From: CBDBCU01 sp965243185
GTDB lineage: Bacteria > Chloroflexota > Dehalococcoidia > Lucifugimonadales > UBA3495
DNA length: 64,000 bases
Assembly: GCA_965243185.1 (NCBI GenBank)
Contig: OZ251531.1
Span: forward strand, 3,100,001-3,164,000
Direction of reading: 5' to 3'
Made by a program: the position numbers and the translations under genes. The notes beneath the pieces are model-generated. The model had not been told where the DNA came from and ran no database searches. It worked only from the letters and a program-made list of their open reading frames with translations. Every line of letters starts with the position of its first letter. Position 1 is the first letter of the stretch. This document shows positions 52,139 through 60,601 of this stretch, piece by piece.

Positions 52139-52241
52139 AAAGTCCGGGGCAGGACGGTTTTTGCCCCAAACAAAAGCCCTCCCCCGGCGCCAATTACCGG
52201 CATCGCAATTCTCCGGCCACCCTCGAAATGCCCTTGCTCGC

Positions 52242-52351
52242 AGTTTGAATTCAGTTCCATCGCGGTTCGATTTCACCTCCATCGCAGTTTGAATTCAGTT
52301 CCATCGCGGTTCGATTTCACCTCCATCGCAGCTCGAATTCAGTTCCATCGC
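52242..52351 (+). repeat. 22-bp tandem array (five units, two alternating types)
   Basis: Units begin at 52242, 52264, 52286, 52308 and 52330. Type 1 is AGTTTGAATTCAGTTCCATC+GC and type 2 GGTTCGATTTCACCTCCATC+GC, in the order 1-2-1-2-1. The 22-bp period (about two helical turns) and non-triplet length argue for protein-binding DNA rather than coding repeats. The rest of 52139-52547 holds no recognisable gene. Confidence 0.85.
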
Positions 52352-52547
52352 AGCTTGTTATATCCCCCGGCAACGGAAAGGCAAGGAACGGCAGCTTTGC
52401 GCCCCCCAAATTTCCCTTTGCCTTGACCCTTAAAAGACCCCGGCAACGCCGCGCCCCGGTATGGCATTTCCCCCCTTAACGGTATAAAATGGACTTGCCA
52501 CAACCGGCCGACTATGGGTATCCTAACCGCCGGTTCAGGAGGTGAGT

Positions 52548-52763
52548 ATGCCCGGGAAAATTATCGGCCTCACCATCATTCTGCTGCTGGTTCTATCCAT
52601 CGTCGCCACCGGCATCGGCGCTGTTGCCCAAGGCGGCAGCCTTGACCCGCCCACCGCCACTACCGGCCCGGCCTTGGCCCAATCCAATCCGGCCCCAGTT
52701 GCGGCGGCCGCTGACGAAAACGCCCTCTACGCCGCCTTCACCTACGTTTGCCCCTTTCACTAG
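52548..52763 (+). CDS. Small secreted peptide
   Basis: 71 residues from the ATG at 52548, with AGGAGGTGAG just upstream. A signal-peptide helix (IIGLTIILLLVLSIVATGIG) is followed by an Ala/Pro-rich mature part with one Cys near the end (YAAFTYVCPFH). TATAAA at about 52482 may be its -10 box. No family recognised. The position just after the tandem array suggests shared control. Confidence 0.5.
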   Translation: MPGKIIGLTIILLLVLSIVATGIGAVAQGGSLDPPTATTGPALAQSNPAPVAAAADENALYAAFTYVCPFH

Positions 52764-52831
52764 CCGGCGGCCTGACCTTTGCGCCCGCCGCCCCCGCTTT
52801 ACGCTGAACAACCTTGCTTGGGAGTAGTTTA

Positions 52832-54061
52832 ATGCAGCCAGGGCTTTCCCCGGAAATCGACGGCCTCAAAAATATGATTCGCCAGATCGTGCGCGACGAG
52901 TGCGTCCCTCTGGAAGCCGAGTATCTGGCTAACCCGCCCCAGGAAGGCGTGGATGACGGCGGCCCCAAGGGTATCGCCGAAACCGTTATGGGCGTGGTCG
53001 GCTCCCTCTCCCCGGAAAAGTGGGGCCGCCTCAACCAGGTTTCCAAGGAAACCGGCATTTTCACTTCCTTTGTCCCCGCGGAATACGGCGGCGGCGGTAT
53101 GGGCGCCCTCGGCCATGTGGTCCTGGACGAGGAAATCCACAAAAGCATCGTCCAGTTGCCCACTTCCCCGGTGCCAATGATGATGATTGGCTCCTGCACC
53201 CCGGAGCAGGAACAAAAGTATCTCTATCCCTCCATCCAGGGCGACCTCAACTACGCCTTCGGCCAGACCGAACCCCAAGCCGGTTCCGACCCCGGCGGAA
53301 TGATGCAGACCCGCGCCGTCAAGGATGGCGACGATTGGGTCCTCAGCGGCACCAAGATGTTCATTTCCGGCGCCGCTACCGCCGACTTCCTCCTGGTGCA
53401 AGCCGTTACCGACCCGGAAAAACGCCAGCGCGGCGGCATCACTATGTTTATCATCGACAATCCCACCCCCGGCCTCAGTTTCGAGCCGATCCGGGTCTGG
53501 ATTGTCCCTACCCGCGCTCAGCAGTATATGGTACATCTCGACGAAGTGCGGGTTCCCCAAACCCAGGTGTTGGGCGAAGTCGGCATGGGCTTCACCCTCG
53601 GCCAGCAGTGGCTGGTTCACCACGACCGACTGCTGCGCGGTTCAATGGCTTTGGGTATCCTCAGCCGCGCCCTCGAAATGGCTATCGACTGGGCCAAACA
53701 GCGCGTTACCTACGGCCGCCCCATCAGCGACCGCCAGGCCATCCAATGGATGCTTACCGATGTCTATATCGACATTATGAACCTGCGCGCCGTTACCCGT
53801 GAAACCGCCGCCCGCGCCGACCAGGGCGAGGATGTGCGCGTCGAAGCCTCAATGATTAAATACTGCGCCGGCGAGTGGGGCTGCCGCAGCATCGACAAAA
53901 TTATGCAGGTCTTTGGCGGTATGGGCGAAACCCTCGATATGCCCATCCCCCATTGGTATCACCTGCTCCGCCACGCCCGCATCGGCGGCGGCACCTCCGA
54001 AATTCACAAGTTCGTTATGGCCCGGGGACTGCTCGATGGCCGGGTATCCTTCCAGGGTTAG
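52832..54061 (+). CDS. Acyl-CoA dehydrogenase family protein
   Basis: 409 residues from the ATG at 52832 behind GGGAG. FGQTEPQAGSDPGGM (about 135-149) is the FAD-contacting loop, SGTKMFISGA the second, and the C-terminal four-helix part includes MQVFGGMGETLD and GGTSEIHKFVMA. FAD-dependent alpha,beta-desaturation of an acyl-CoA is the usual reaction. The Glu in the GGTSEI segment sits where several subfamilies carry part of the active site. It is 68 nt upstream of the sigma-factor gene. Confidence 0.88.
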   Translation: MQPGLSPEIDGLKNMIRQIVRDECVPLEAEYLANPPQEGVDDGGPKGIAETVMGVVGSLSPEKWGRLNQVSKETGIFTSFVPAEYGGGGMGALGHVVLDEEIHKSIVQLPTSPVPMMMIGSCTPEQEQKYLYPSIQGDLNYAFGQTEPQAGSDPGGMMQTRAVKDGDDWVLSGTKMFISGAATADFLLVQAVTDPEKRQRGGITMFIIDNPTPGLSFEPIRVWIVPTRAQQYMVHLDEVRVPQTQVLGEVGMGFTLGQQWLVHHDRLLRGSMALGILSRALEMAIDWAKQRVTYGRPISDRQAIQWMLTDVYIDIMNLRAVTRETAARADQGEDVRVEASMIKYCAGEWGCRSIDKIMQVFGGMGETLDMPIPHWYHLLRHARIGGGTSEIHKFVMARGLLDGRVSFQG

Positions 54062-54127
54062 CCCAACCCGCCGCCGGGTTAGCGGCGTCTGGCCAGCGGC
54101 TCCGCTCCCTCCGGACTGTAGCCGCTG

Positions 54128-54778
54128 ATGACCGCCGCCAACCCCTTCCGGCCCGGCAACCCCAACTGTGCCGGCCACGCCCCCTTGCCGGTGCAAGACC
54201 GCAGCGGCGTAGCCTACTGCTTCAACTGCATCATCGAGCATTTCCAGTCCCCGGCCTACAACTTGGCCCGCCGGATGCTGAACGATTGGGCTTTGGCCGA
54301 GGACGCCGTGCAGGACAGCTTTGTATCAGCCTATCGCGCCTTTCCCCAGTTCCGCGGCGATAACCTCTCCGCTTGGTTAATGCGTATCGTTGCCAACACT
54401 TGCCGGGACGCCCTGCGCTCCCACCGCGCCCGTCCCGCCGTCCCTTTAGACCCTTTGCCCGACCTTGGCGACAACCCCGGCCCTACCATCCCTTCCGCCG
54501 CCAACCTCCCCTCTACCGCCGAAACCCCGGAGCAGCACGCCGAGCGCAGCGAACTCCGCCGCGCTATCGAGGCGGGATTGGCTACTCTCCCCGCCGAGCG
54601 GCGGCTTGCGGTGTTGCTGGTCGATGTGCAAGGTTTCAGCTACGAGGACGCCGCAGCCGCCCTCAACTGCTCTCTAGGCACCGTCAAATCCCGCCTCAGC
54701 CGCGGCCGCAGCGAACTGCGGGATTACCTGCGCGCCGCCGGGGAACTTCTGCCCGCCCGTTTTCGTCAGGACGGTTAG
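54128..54778 (+). CDS. ECF-type RNA polymerase sigma factor with a Cys-containing N-terminus
   Basis: 216 residues. Region 2 is LARRMLNDWALAEDAVQDSFVSAYR through WLMRIVANTCRDALR (about 47-98). Region 4 is LATLPAERRLAVLLVDVQGFSYEDAAAALNCSLGTVKSRLSRGR (about 155-198). The first 40 residues are unusual: NCAGHAP and YCFNCII place three Cys and a His where region 2 normally begins, perhaps a metal- or redox-sensing segment. The anti-sigma gene follows after 3 nt. Confidence 0.88.
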   Translation: MTAANPFRPGNPNCAGHAPLPVQDRSGVAYCFNCIIEHFQSPAYNLARRMLNDWALAEDAVQDSFVSAYRAFPQFRGDNLSAWLMRIVANTCRDALRSHRARPAVPLDPLPDLGDNPGPTIPSAANLPSTAETPEQHAERSELRRAIEAGLATLPAERRLAVLLVDVQGFSYEDAAAALNCSLGTVKSRLSRGRSELRDYLRAAGELLPARFRQDG

Positions 54779-54781
54779 GCT

Positions 54782-56095
54782 ATGTGGATATTTGGCAAAC
54801 ACCGACATATCAACCCGGATACCCTTTCGGAGTATCTGGACGACCGCCTCTCTATCCGGAACAGAGAGCGCGTTGACCGGGCCGTAGCCGCCTGCGCCCA
54901 CTGCCGGGAGGAACTGGAAACCCGCCGGGTTACCCTTTCCCTCCTCCGGGAACTACCAACAATCCCGCCGCCGCGCTCCTTCACCCTAGCCGCCCCGCCG
55001 GTTACCGAACCGGCCCGTACCGCCGGCCCGGCAACTTCCCGCTTGGCCGCCTTGCCCGCTTGGGCTTACGCCGGCGCCGCGGCCATGGCCGCCATTGCTC
55101 TAGCCCTCCTGCTGCTGGTCGACGCCGCCGGCCTGACCACCCCGCAAAACAACTTCACCGACGGAGCCGCCATCGCCGCCATCCCCCAAGCCGCCGCCGA
55201 ACCGGCCAGCCCGGCGGCCCAATCCAAACCGGTACCTCTAACAGAATCTATGTCCGCCCCCGCCGCCAGTGCCGCGCCGCAACCGGAACAAGCCCTTCCC
55301 CAGTCGGCAGAACCCGCCCCAACGCCCGTAGTGGAAGTAGTGGTCCAAGAAGTAATACGGGAAGTGCCGGCAGAGGTAATCACGGAATCAGCCAGTGTAG
55401 AAACTTCCGAGCCAACTGACGACCTGAGTCCGGATTCTATGTCCTCCGGTGGCGCGGCCGCCCCAGCCACCGCCAGTTCGGTATCCCCTACTGCTCCGGC
55501 CCCGCAATCCGCCAGCATACCGGACAGCGCGCCATCCGCGCCCGCCGCCACCGCTACCCCTCAAACCGCCCAAGTTGAAACCGCCGCGGCCGCGCCGCAA
55601 GGCCCCGCCGGCCCCTCCGGCTACGCCAACGGCGCTAGCGGCCCCAAAGGGCCGCAAGGTGCCGCCGGGTCAATGGGCGACTCTGTCGAACCACCGCCAA
55701 CCCTTACTTCAATCCCGACACCCACGGCGACGCCCTTGCCAACCTTGACGCCCACCCCAACGGCAGCGCCGCCCACTGCCACCCCCACGCCCAATCCAAC
55801 CGCCCCGCCGCCGTTGGACACCGGCCCCGCCGTCACCGGCATGGCATCCGGCGCAGCCGGTGCAGACGGCGCGGCCGGCGGCGCAATACCGCAGCAAGCC
55901 GGAATCGAACCTAATCCCATATCTGAACCGTCCATCCAGGGCGCAGAACCGCCGCTATCCCCGGAATCCGTCCCCCCACCCGCCGGCAGTAAAATCCCCC
56001 TGCGCCTGCTCCAAGGAATTGCCGCCGCCCTAACTTTGGCCCTGCTAATCGCCCTTATCCTGAAATTGCGCCGCAACCGCCGGCTGTCCCTATAA
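54782..56095 (+). CDS. Anti-sigma factor with collagen-like and Thr-Pro-rich outer region
   Basis: 437 residues. The first 50 residues form an anti-sigma-like domain (NPDTLSEYLDDRLSIRNRER, then CAHC), although the His of the zinc-binding HxxxCxxC is not in register. A membrane helix follows (WAYAGAAAMAAIALALLLLV, about 98-117). A 290-residue outer part contains Ala/Pro/Ser stretches and a short Gly-x-y run (GPAGPSGYANGASGPKGPQG, about 275-300). A TPTATPLPTLTPTPT-type linker is next. A second helix (LLQGIAAALTLALLIALIL) ends the protein. Confidence 0.75.
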   Translation: MWIFGKHRHINPDTLSEYLDDRLSIRNRERVDRAVAACAHCREELETRRVTLSLLRELPTIPPPRSFTLAAPPVTEPARTAGPATSRLAALPAWAYAGAAAMAAIALALLLLVDAAGLTTPQNNFTDGAAIAAIPQAAAEPASPAAQSKPVPLTESMSAPAASAAPQPEQALPQSAEPAPTPVVEVVVQEVIREVPAEVITESASVETSEPTDDLSPDSMSSGGAAAPATASSVSPTAPAPQSASIPDSAPSAPAATATPQTAQVETAAAAPQGPAGPSGYANGASGPKGPQGAAGSMGDSVEPPPTLTSIPTPTATPLPTLTPTPTAAPPTATPTPNPTAPPPLDTGPAVTGMASGAAGADGAAGGAIPQQAGIEPNPISEPSIQGAEPPLSPESVPPPAGSKIPLRLLQGIAAALTLALLIALILKLRRNRRLSL

Positions 56096-56194
56096 CCCTT
56101 TCCTTACTCCACGCCGGGAACTTTCCCCGCCATCCCGCCGTCTTAACCTATACTTGGCTAATCGGCCAACAACCAAACCGGGAGGAACCAAATA

Positions 56195-57136
56195 ATGCGG
56201 ATACCCAACTCCGGCAAGAAACTTTTGACCCTAGCGGCCTTGAGCCTCGCCGCCTTGCTGCTGGCTTGCACCGCCCCGCAAAACCCGCCGGCCGCCATAC
56301 CCGATACCCTGTCCGAAGCCCAGTCCGAAGTCGAAAAAATGGCCGCCAACCTCTCCCCGGCGGCCATGACCGCCGCCATCAGCCAACCCGCCGCCCAAAC
56401 CGGCATCTCCGCCGCCGGGCGCGGCGCCGCCAGCGCGCCCCCGGACCTGGCTGACCTGAACCTGGGAGTAGAAGCCTTCGCCGGCTCCGTCAAGGAAGCC
56501 CGCGCCGATGCCGCCGCCGCAATGACCGCCATCCTGGACGCCCTGCAAACCAACGGCATCGCCGACCAGGACATCCGCACCGACTACTTCGACATCCGCC
56601 CCCAATACACCGGCCGGGAAATTACCCGCTGCCCTGACGGGGATACCGAAGCTGCCGCAACAGCCGCCCTCTCCGGCATCGAACGCGGCGGCGCTCAGTC
56701 CGATGGCTGCTACCAGGAATGGCAGCAAGTCCTGACCGGCTATCAGGTCAGCAACACCGTCAATGTCAAGGTGCGCGACCTGGAATCCCTCAGCCCGGTC
56801 ATCGACGCCGCCACCGCCGCCGGGGGCGATTTGACCCGGTTCAACAACCTTTCCTTTTCCATCGAGGATACCCAGGAATTGCAGCAGCAGGCCCGCGCCG
56901 CCGCCGTTGCCGACTTGCAAGAACGGGCCGCCCAACTGGCCGAGTTCGGCGGCGTGGAGTTGGGAGAGCTTATCTACATCACCGAAACCAGCTTTGCCCC
57001 GCCGGCCCGCGCCGACTTGAGCAAGGTAGCCATGGCAATGGAATCCGCCGACGCCCCGGCCGGCCGCAGCACCCCCATATCCGCCGGCCAGTTGTCCGTC
57101 GAGGTAACCGTCCAAGGCACCTTTGCCATCCGCTAG
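56195..57136 (+). CDS. SIMPL-domain lipoprotein
   Basis: 313 residues. The lipobox LLLAC places the lipid Cys near residue 28. The body is a SIMPL/DUF541 domain: AGSVKEARADAAAAMTAILD, GIADQDIRTDYFDIRPQY, TGYQVSNTVNVKVRDLESLS and AAVADLQERAAQLAEF. The N-terminal GxG motif of SIMPL (about 97) is present as ISAAGRGAAS. These are extracytoplasmic proteins of uncertain role, often stress-linked. GGGAGG lies before the ATG; it closes the sigma-factor region. Confidence 0.85.
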   Translation: MRIPNSGKKLLTLAALSLAALLLACTAPQNPPAAIPDTLSEAQSEVEKMAANLSPAAMTAAISQPAAQTGISAAGRGAASAPPDLADLNLGVEAFAGSVKEARADAAAAMTAILDALQTNGIADQDIRTDYFDIRPQYTGREITRCPDGDTEAAATAALSGIERGGAQSDGCYQEWQQVLTGYQVSNTVNVKVRDLESLSPVIDAATAAGGDLTRFNNLSFSIEDTQELQQQARAAAVADLQERAAQLAEFGGVELGELIYITETSFAPPARADLSKVAMAMESADAPAGRSTPISAGQLSVEVTVQGTFAIR

Positions 57137-57149
57137 ACCAAGTAGCTTA

Positions 57150-57190
57150 ACCGGGTTTCCTTTCCTGAAAGGAAACCGGGTCTTTTAATT
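57150..57190 (+). terminator. Rho-independent terminator
   Basis: GGTTTCCTTTC pairs with GAAAGGAAACC (11 bp, extended by three more pairs past one mismatch) and is followed by CTTTTAATTTT. Confidence 0.85.
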
Positions 57191-57264
57191 TTCCGCGCCG
57201 ACGCTTGTATTCCCTTACAACCGGTACCGGTAGAAAGAGCAAAAGTCCCTGCCATTCCCGTCAT

Positions 57265-57293
57265 TTGACCGAACCCCCGCCTGCCCGTATAGT
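57265..57293 (+). promoter_or_regulatory. Promoter of the 57340 lipoprotein gene
   Basis: TTGACC (57265-57270), 17-bp spacer, TATAGT (57288-57293), about 47 bp above the ATG. Confidence 0.7.
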
Positions 57294-57339
57294 ATGCTGC
57301 GAATGGCATACCCGCCAGGGCTCTCAGGAGCGATGACTT

Positions 57340-58218
57340 ATGAAACTGCTGACCAACAAAACCGCCCGCCAAGCCGGTATCCTCGCTACCCTGCTCCTGC
57401 TGTTGGTAGCTGCCGCCGCGCTGTTGGCTTGCGGCCCGGCAGCACCGCCTACCCCGGAAAATACCGGCATCATCCCGGCAACCTCGAATACCCCAATTCC
57501 CGAGCTTGAACCCACCTCGTCCCCCGGCGGAGACGGTGAACCGGCGGCCGAAACCTACGCCGCCGTAAGGATTTGGACTTGTGCCAGTCCTGATGCCCCT
57601 TCCACTCAAGCGCTACACGCTTGGCTGCGCGACCAGGGAATTGCTAGATGGTACACCCTTGACGCCGAAAATTTCATTACTGCTGACCACGTGTCGGCAT
57701 CCTTGCAGGACAGCTTGTCCCGCCGGGATGATGTTTTCGCGGTCGACTTTGCCAACTCTCACTCTTCTTATCCTGAGTCTTCTTCTACTTCCCCACCCCC
57801 CACACCACCCCCTGACAACCAGTTACCGGACGTTTTTCCGCCGTACCCTCCCCCATTGTGGGACTTGAAGTACCCGGGGAAATTTGACCGCGCCATTGAC
57901 GACTTGGCGGTAGCCTTTACGAAATGCCACGGCACCGGTTGGCCGGCCGGTACCGACCCGCGCGTACCAGTATGGATTCGCCTGAATACCAACCTTGATA
58001 CCGCCACTTCTCAAGCCGTAATATCCTGGCTTAAAGCCAACGGCATCTCCCTCCGGGCCCACTATTTCCGGGACTATGATGACATAGAGGGAAGTTCTAT
58101 CTCCGTTGAACAATTCCCGGCGTCCCTGCTGATCCCCTTGTCGGAACAACCCGGCGTCCGCTACGTAGAAAAGAATGACCCTCCGCCGCCCCCCGAACCG
58201 ATGCAGGGCAGCCCCTAG
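57340..58218 (+). CDS. Lipoprotein with two propeptide-inhibitor-like repeats
   Basis: 292 residues. Lipobox LLAC places the lipid Cys near 31. After a Thr/Pro linker, one unit spans about 75-140 (HAWLRDQGIARWYTLD, VSASLQDSL, DDVFAVDFA) and a second about 205-280 (SWLKANGISLRAHYF, FPASLLIPLSEQPGVRYVE). Each resembles the small propeptide/inhibitor I9-like fold found beside secreted subtilases. A long Ser/Pro stretch joins them. It starts 4 nt before the overlap with dcd's upstream region and may be co-transcribed. Confidence 0.65.
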   Translation: MKLLTNKTARQAGILATLLLLLVAAAALLACGPAAPPTPENTGIIPATSNTPIPELEPTSSPGGDGEPAAETYAAVRIWTCASPDAPSTQALHAWLRDQGIARWYTLDAENFITADHVSASLQDSLSRRDDVFAVDFANSHSSYPESSSTSPPPTPPPDNQLPDVFPPYPPPLWDLKYPGKFDRAIDDLAVAFTKCHGTGWPAGTDPRVPVWIRLNTNLDTATSQAVISWLKANGISLRAHYFRDYDDIEGSSISVEQFPASLLIPLSEQPGVRYVEKNDPPPPPEPMQGSP

Positions 58219-58229
58219 TTAAGGTGACA

Positions 58230-58808
58230 ATGGTACTCAGCGATCACTCCATCAAAGCCGCCATCGACGAAGGCCGCATCGTCATTCGCCCTTTAGACCC
58301 GGCGGACATCCAGCCGGCCAGCGTGGATTTGCGCCTCGACCGCAAGGTTCTGGTTTTCAGCAACTCCCGCCAGCCCTACATCGACATCAAGCAAAGTATG
58401 GAGCAGCTGACCGAAATCGTCGAAATCCCCGACGACAGCCATCCCTTCATCCTGCACCCCGGCGAGTTCGTCCTCGGCAGCACCATCGAACACATTGAAC
58501 TCCCCAACGACCTGGTCGCCCGGCTGGAAGGCAAAAGCTCCTTGGGCCGCATCGGACTGGTCATCCACTCCACCGCCGGCTTCGTTGACCCCGGCTGGAA
58601 AGGCAACCTCACCCTGGAATTAAGCAACCTGTCCCGTCTGCCCATCACCCTCTACTACGGAATGAAAATCGGGCAGATTTCCTTCCTGCGCCTCACCACC
58701 CCCGCGGAACGTCTCTACGGCTCCCCCGACTTGGGCAGCAAATACCAGGGCCAGACCGAACCCACCGCCAGCCGCTCCCACCGCGACTTCCCGCAGCCGC
58801 CCCGATAA
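58230..58808 (+). CDS. dcd: dCTP deaminase, probably the dUMP-forming type
   Basis: 192 residues from the ATG at 58230, with AAGGTGAC upstream; the GTG at 58224 is less likely. EGKSSLGRIGLVIHSTAGFV, then DPGWKGNLTLEL (about 101-133) is the catalytic segment. HSTAGFVDPG plus a long C-terminal tail (GSKYQGQTEPTASRSHRDF) resembles the bifunctional dCTP deaminase/dUTPases of archaea and mycobacteria rather than E. coli Dcd, which has HVTA. The enzyme would make dUMP for thymidylate synthesis. Confidence 0.85.
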   Translation: MVLSDHSIKAAIDEGRIVIRPLDPADIQPASVDLRLDRKVLVFSNSRQPYIDIKQSMEQLTEIVEIPDDSHPFILHPGEFVLGSTIEHIELPNDLVARLEGKSSLGRIGLVIHSTAGFVDPGWKGNLTLELSNLSRLPITLYYGMKIGQISFLRLTTPAERLYGSPDLGSKYQGQTEPTASRSHRDFPQPPR

Positions 58809-58862
58809 CCTTAACCCCCATAGCCGCCGCCGTATCCCAACCCAACCTTGCGGACTTGCCCA

Positions 58863-59966
58863 ATGCCCGAATCTCCCCTCCACCGCGCCCTAACCCTCGC
58901 CCGCCAAGCCCTCGGCAGCACCAGCCCCAACCCGGCCGTGGGCGCGGTAATAGTGCGGGACGGCATAATCGTTGGCGAAGGCTACACCCTTCCTCCGGGC
59001 CAACGCCACGCCGAAATCGTCGCCTTGGAGCAAGCCGGCGACCGGGCCAAAGGCGCCACCCTCTACACCACCCTTGAACCTTGCTGCCACTACGGACGCA
59101 CCCCGCCTTGCATCGACGCCATCATCAACGCCGGCATCCGCCAAGTAGTCGCCGCCGCCATCGACCCCAATCCCCAAGTCGCCGGCCAAGGCATCGCCGC
59201 ACTCCAAGCCGCCGGCATCGCAGCAACCATAGACGAAATCGATGGCGTTACCGAACTTTACGAAGCCTTTGCCCAGCACATCACCACCGGCCGGCCCTTT
59301 GTAACCGCCAAGTTTGCGATGAGCCTCGACGGGAAAATCGCCACCTACTCCGGCGATTCCCAATGGATAACCGGCACCCTGGCTAGAGAGCGGGTGCAGC
59401 AACTCCGCCGGGAAAGCGACGCCATTATGGTCGGCATCAACACCCTGCTGGCAGACGACCCTTTGCTGACCGCCCGCGACGAATCCGGTCAGCCCCGTCC
59501 CGTCCAACCCCTGCGGATTGTGCTGGACAGCCATTGCCGCACTCCGCCTACCGCCCGGCTGTTGCCAGAACCCGGCCGTACCCTCATTGCCACTTCCACC
59601 GCCGCCCCCCCGGACGCCGTCCGCCAGTTGCAGCAAGCCGGCGCCGAAGTGCTGACCCTCCCGGCAGACGCCGCCGGTATGGTTGCCCTCGACCAACTCT
59701 TGGTTGAACTGGGCCGCCGCGGCATCGTCAGCCTGCTGGTCGAAGGCGGCGGCATCACTTTAGGCACCCTGTTTGACACCGCCCTCGTCGATAAGGTATA
59801 TGTTTTCATTGCGCCGGTCATTATCGGCGGCCGCCAAGCCGCCTCGCCCATCGCCGGCCACGGCGTCGCCCGAATGTCCGAAGCCTGGCCGGTAACCCAA
59901 ACCCATCTCCAGCAAATCGGCCCTGACTGGCTCATCACCGGCTACCCCGCCCGCAACACTCCCTAA
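58863..59966 (+). CDS. ribD: Riboflavin-specific deaminase/reductase
   Basis: 367 residues. The N-terminal deaminase has HAEIVAL and LEPCCHYGRTPPC zinc ligands (about 50-87). The C-terminal reductase (from about 150) includes VTAKFAMSLDGKIAT, GDSQWITG and EGGGITLGTLF. It performs the second and third steps from the GTP-derived pyrimidine. The ATG at 58863 begins the family-like sequence; no strong ribosome site is seen. First gene of ribD-ribE-ribBA. Confidence 0.92.
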   Translation: MPESPLHRALTLARQALGSTSPNPAVGAVIVRDGIIVGEGYTLPPGQRHAEIVALEQAGDRAKGATLYTTLEPCCHYGRTPPCIDAIINAGIRQVVAAAIDPNPQVAGQGIAALQAAGIAATIDEIDGVTELYEAFAQHITTGRPFVTAKFAMSLDGKIATYSGDSQWITGTLARERVQQLRRESDAIMVGINTLLADDPLLTARDESGQPRPVQPLRIVLDSHCRTPPTARLLPEPGRTLIATSTAAPPDAVRQLQQAGAEVLTLPADAAGMVALDQLLVELGRRGIVSLLVEGGGITLGTLFDTALVDKVYVFIAPVIIGGRQAASPIAGHGVARMSEAWPVTQTHLQQIGPDWLITGYPARNTP

Positions 59967-59976
59967 AGAGACGCCT

Positions 59977-60552
59977 ATGTTCACCGGCATCATCGAGGAA
60001 ACCGGCTCCGTCATCGACCGCCAGGACTACGCCCTGACCATCCGGGCCGCAACCGTCATCCCCGGAATGAAACTCGGCGACAGCATCGCCGTCAACGGAA
60101 CTTGCCTGACCGTCGTCCACTTTGACGCCGACCAGTTCCAAGTTGACCTGGCCCCGGAAACCCTGCGCCGCACCGCCTTGGGCCAACTGGAAACCGGCAG
60201 TGCCGTCAACTTGGAGCGTCCCCTTGCCATTGACGGCCGCTTGGGCGGCCATATCGTCCAGGGCCACATCGACGCCGCCGGTCGCATCACTTCCATTCGT
60301 CCCGAAGGCGACTGCTTCCTTTTCCGCATCCACGCCCCCAAACGCCTGATGCCCTACATCGTGGAAAAGGGCTTTATCGCTGTGGACGGCATCAGCCTTA
60401 CCGTCGTGGACAAAAGGGATACCTCTTTTACCCTGTCTGTGATACCATACACCCTACAGAACACCAACTTACGGGAGAAATCGGCCAACCACCGGGTCAA
60501 CCTGGAAGTGGACATCCTCGCCAAGTATGTCGAAAGCCTGCTTCCCCACTAA
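59977..60552 (+). CDS. ribE: Riboflavin synthase alpha chain
   Basis: 191 residues made of two lumazine-binding barrels. MFTGIIEETG at the start is diagnostic; NGTCLTVV and DGISLTVVDK mark the two halves, and GHIVQGHIDAAGR starts the second. It dismutates two 6,7-dimethyl-8-ribityllumazine molecules to riboflavin. It follows ribD by 10 nt. Confidence 0.93.
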   Translation: MFTGIIEETGSVIDRQDYALTIRAATVIPGMKLGDSIAVNGTCLTVVHFDADQFQVDLAPETLRRTALGQLETGSAVNLERPLAIDGRLGGHIVQGHIDAAGRITSIRPEGDCFLFRIHAPKRLMPYIVEKGFIAVDGISLTVVDKRDTSFTLSVIPYTLQNTNLREKSANHRVNLEVDILAKYVESLLPH

Positions 60553-60601
60553 CCCGCCCCCTTGAACCGGCCCGCCGATTTCCGGGGAGAAAAACAGGAT
60601 T

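Noticed and set aside
52264..52329. tRNA T-arm (GGTTCGATTTCACC)
   Set aside because: The string occurs inside tandem repeats with no acceptor or anticodon arms.
52242..52351. CRISPR array
   Set aside because: The units are contiguous with no unique spacers, and no cas gene is present.
58809..58862. FMN riboswitch upstream of ribD
   Set aside because: The gap is only 54 bp and has none of the conserved elements.
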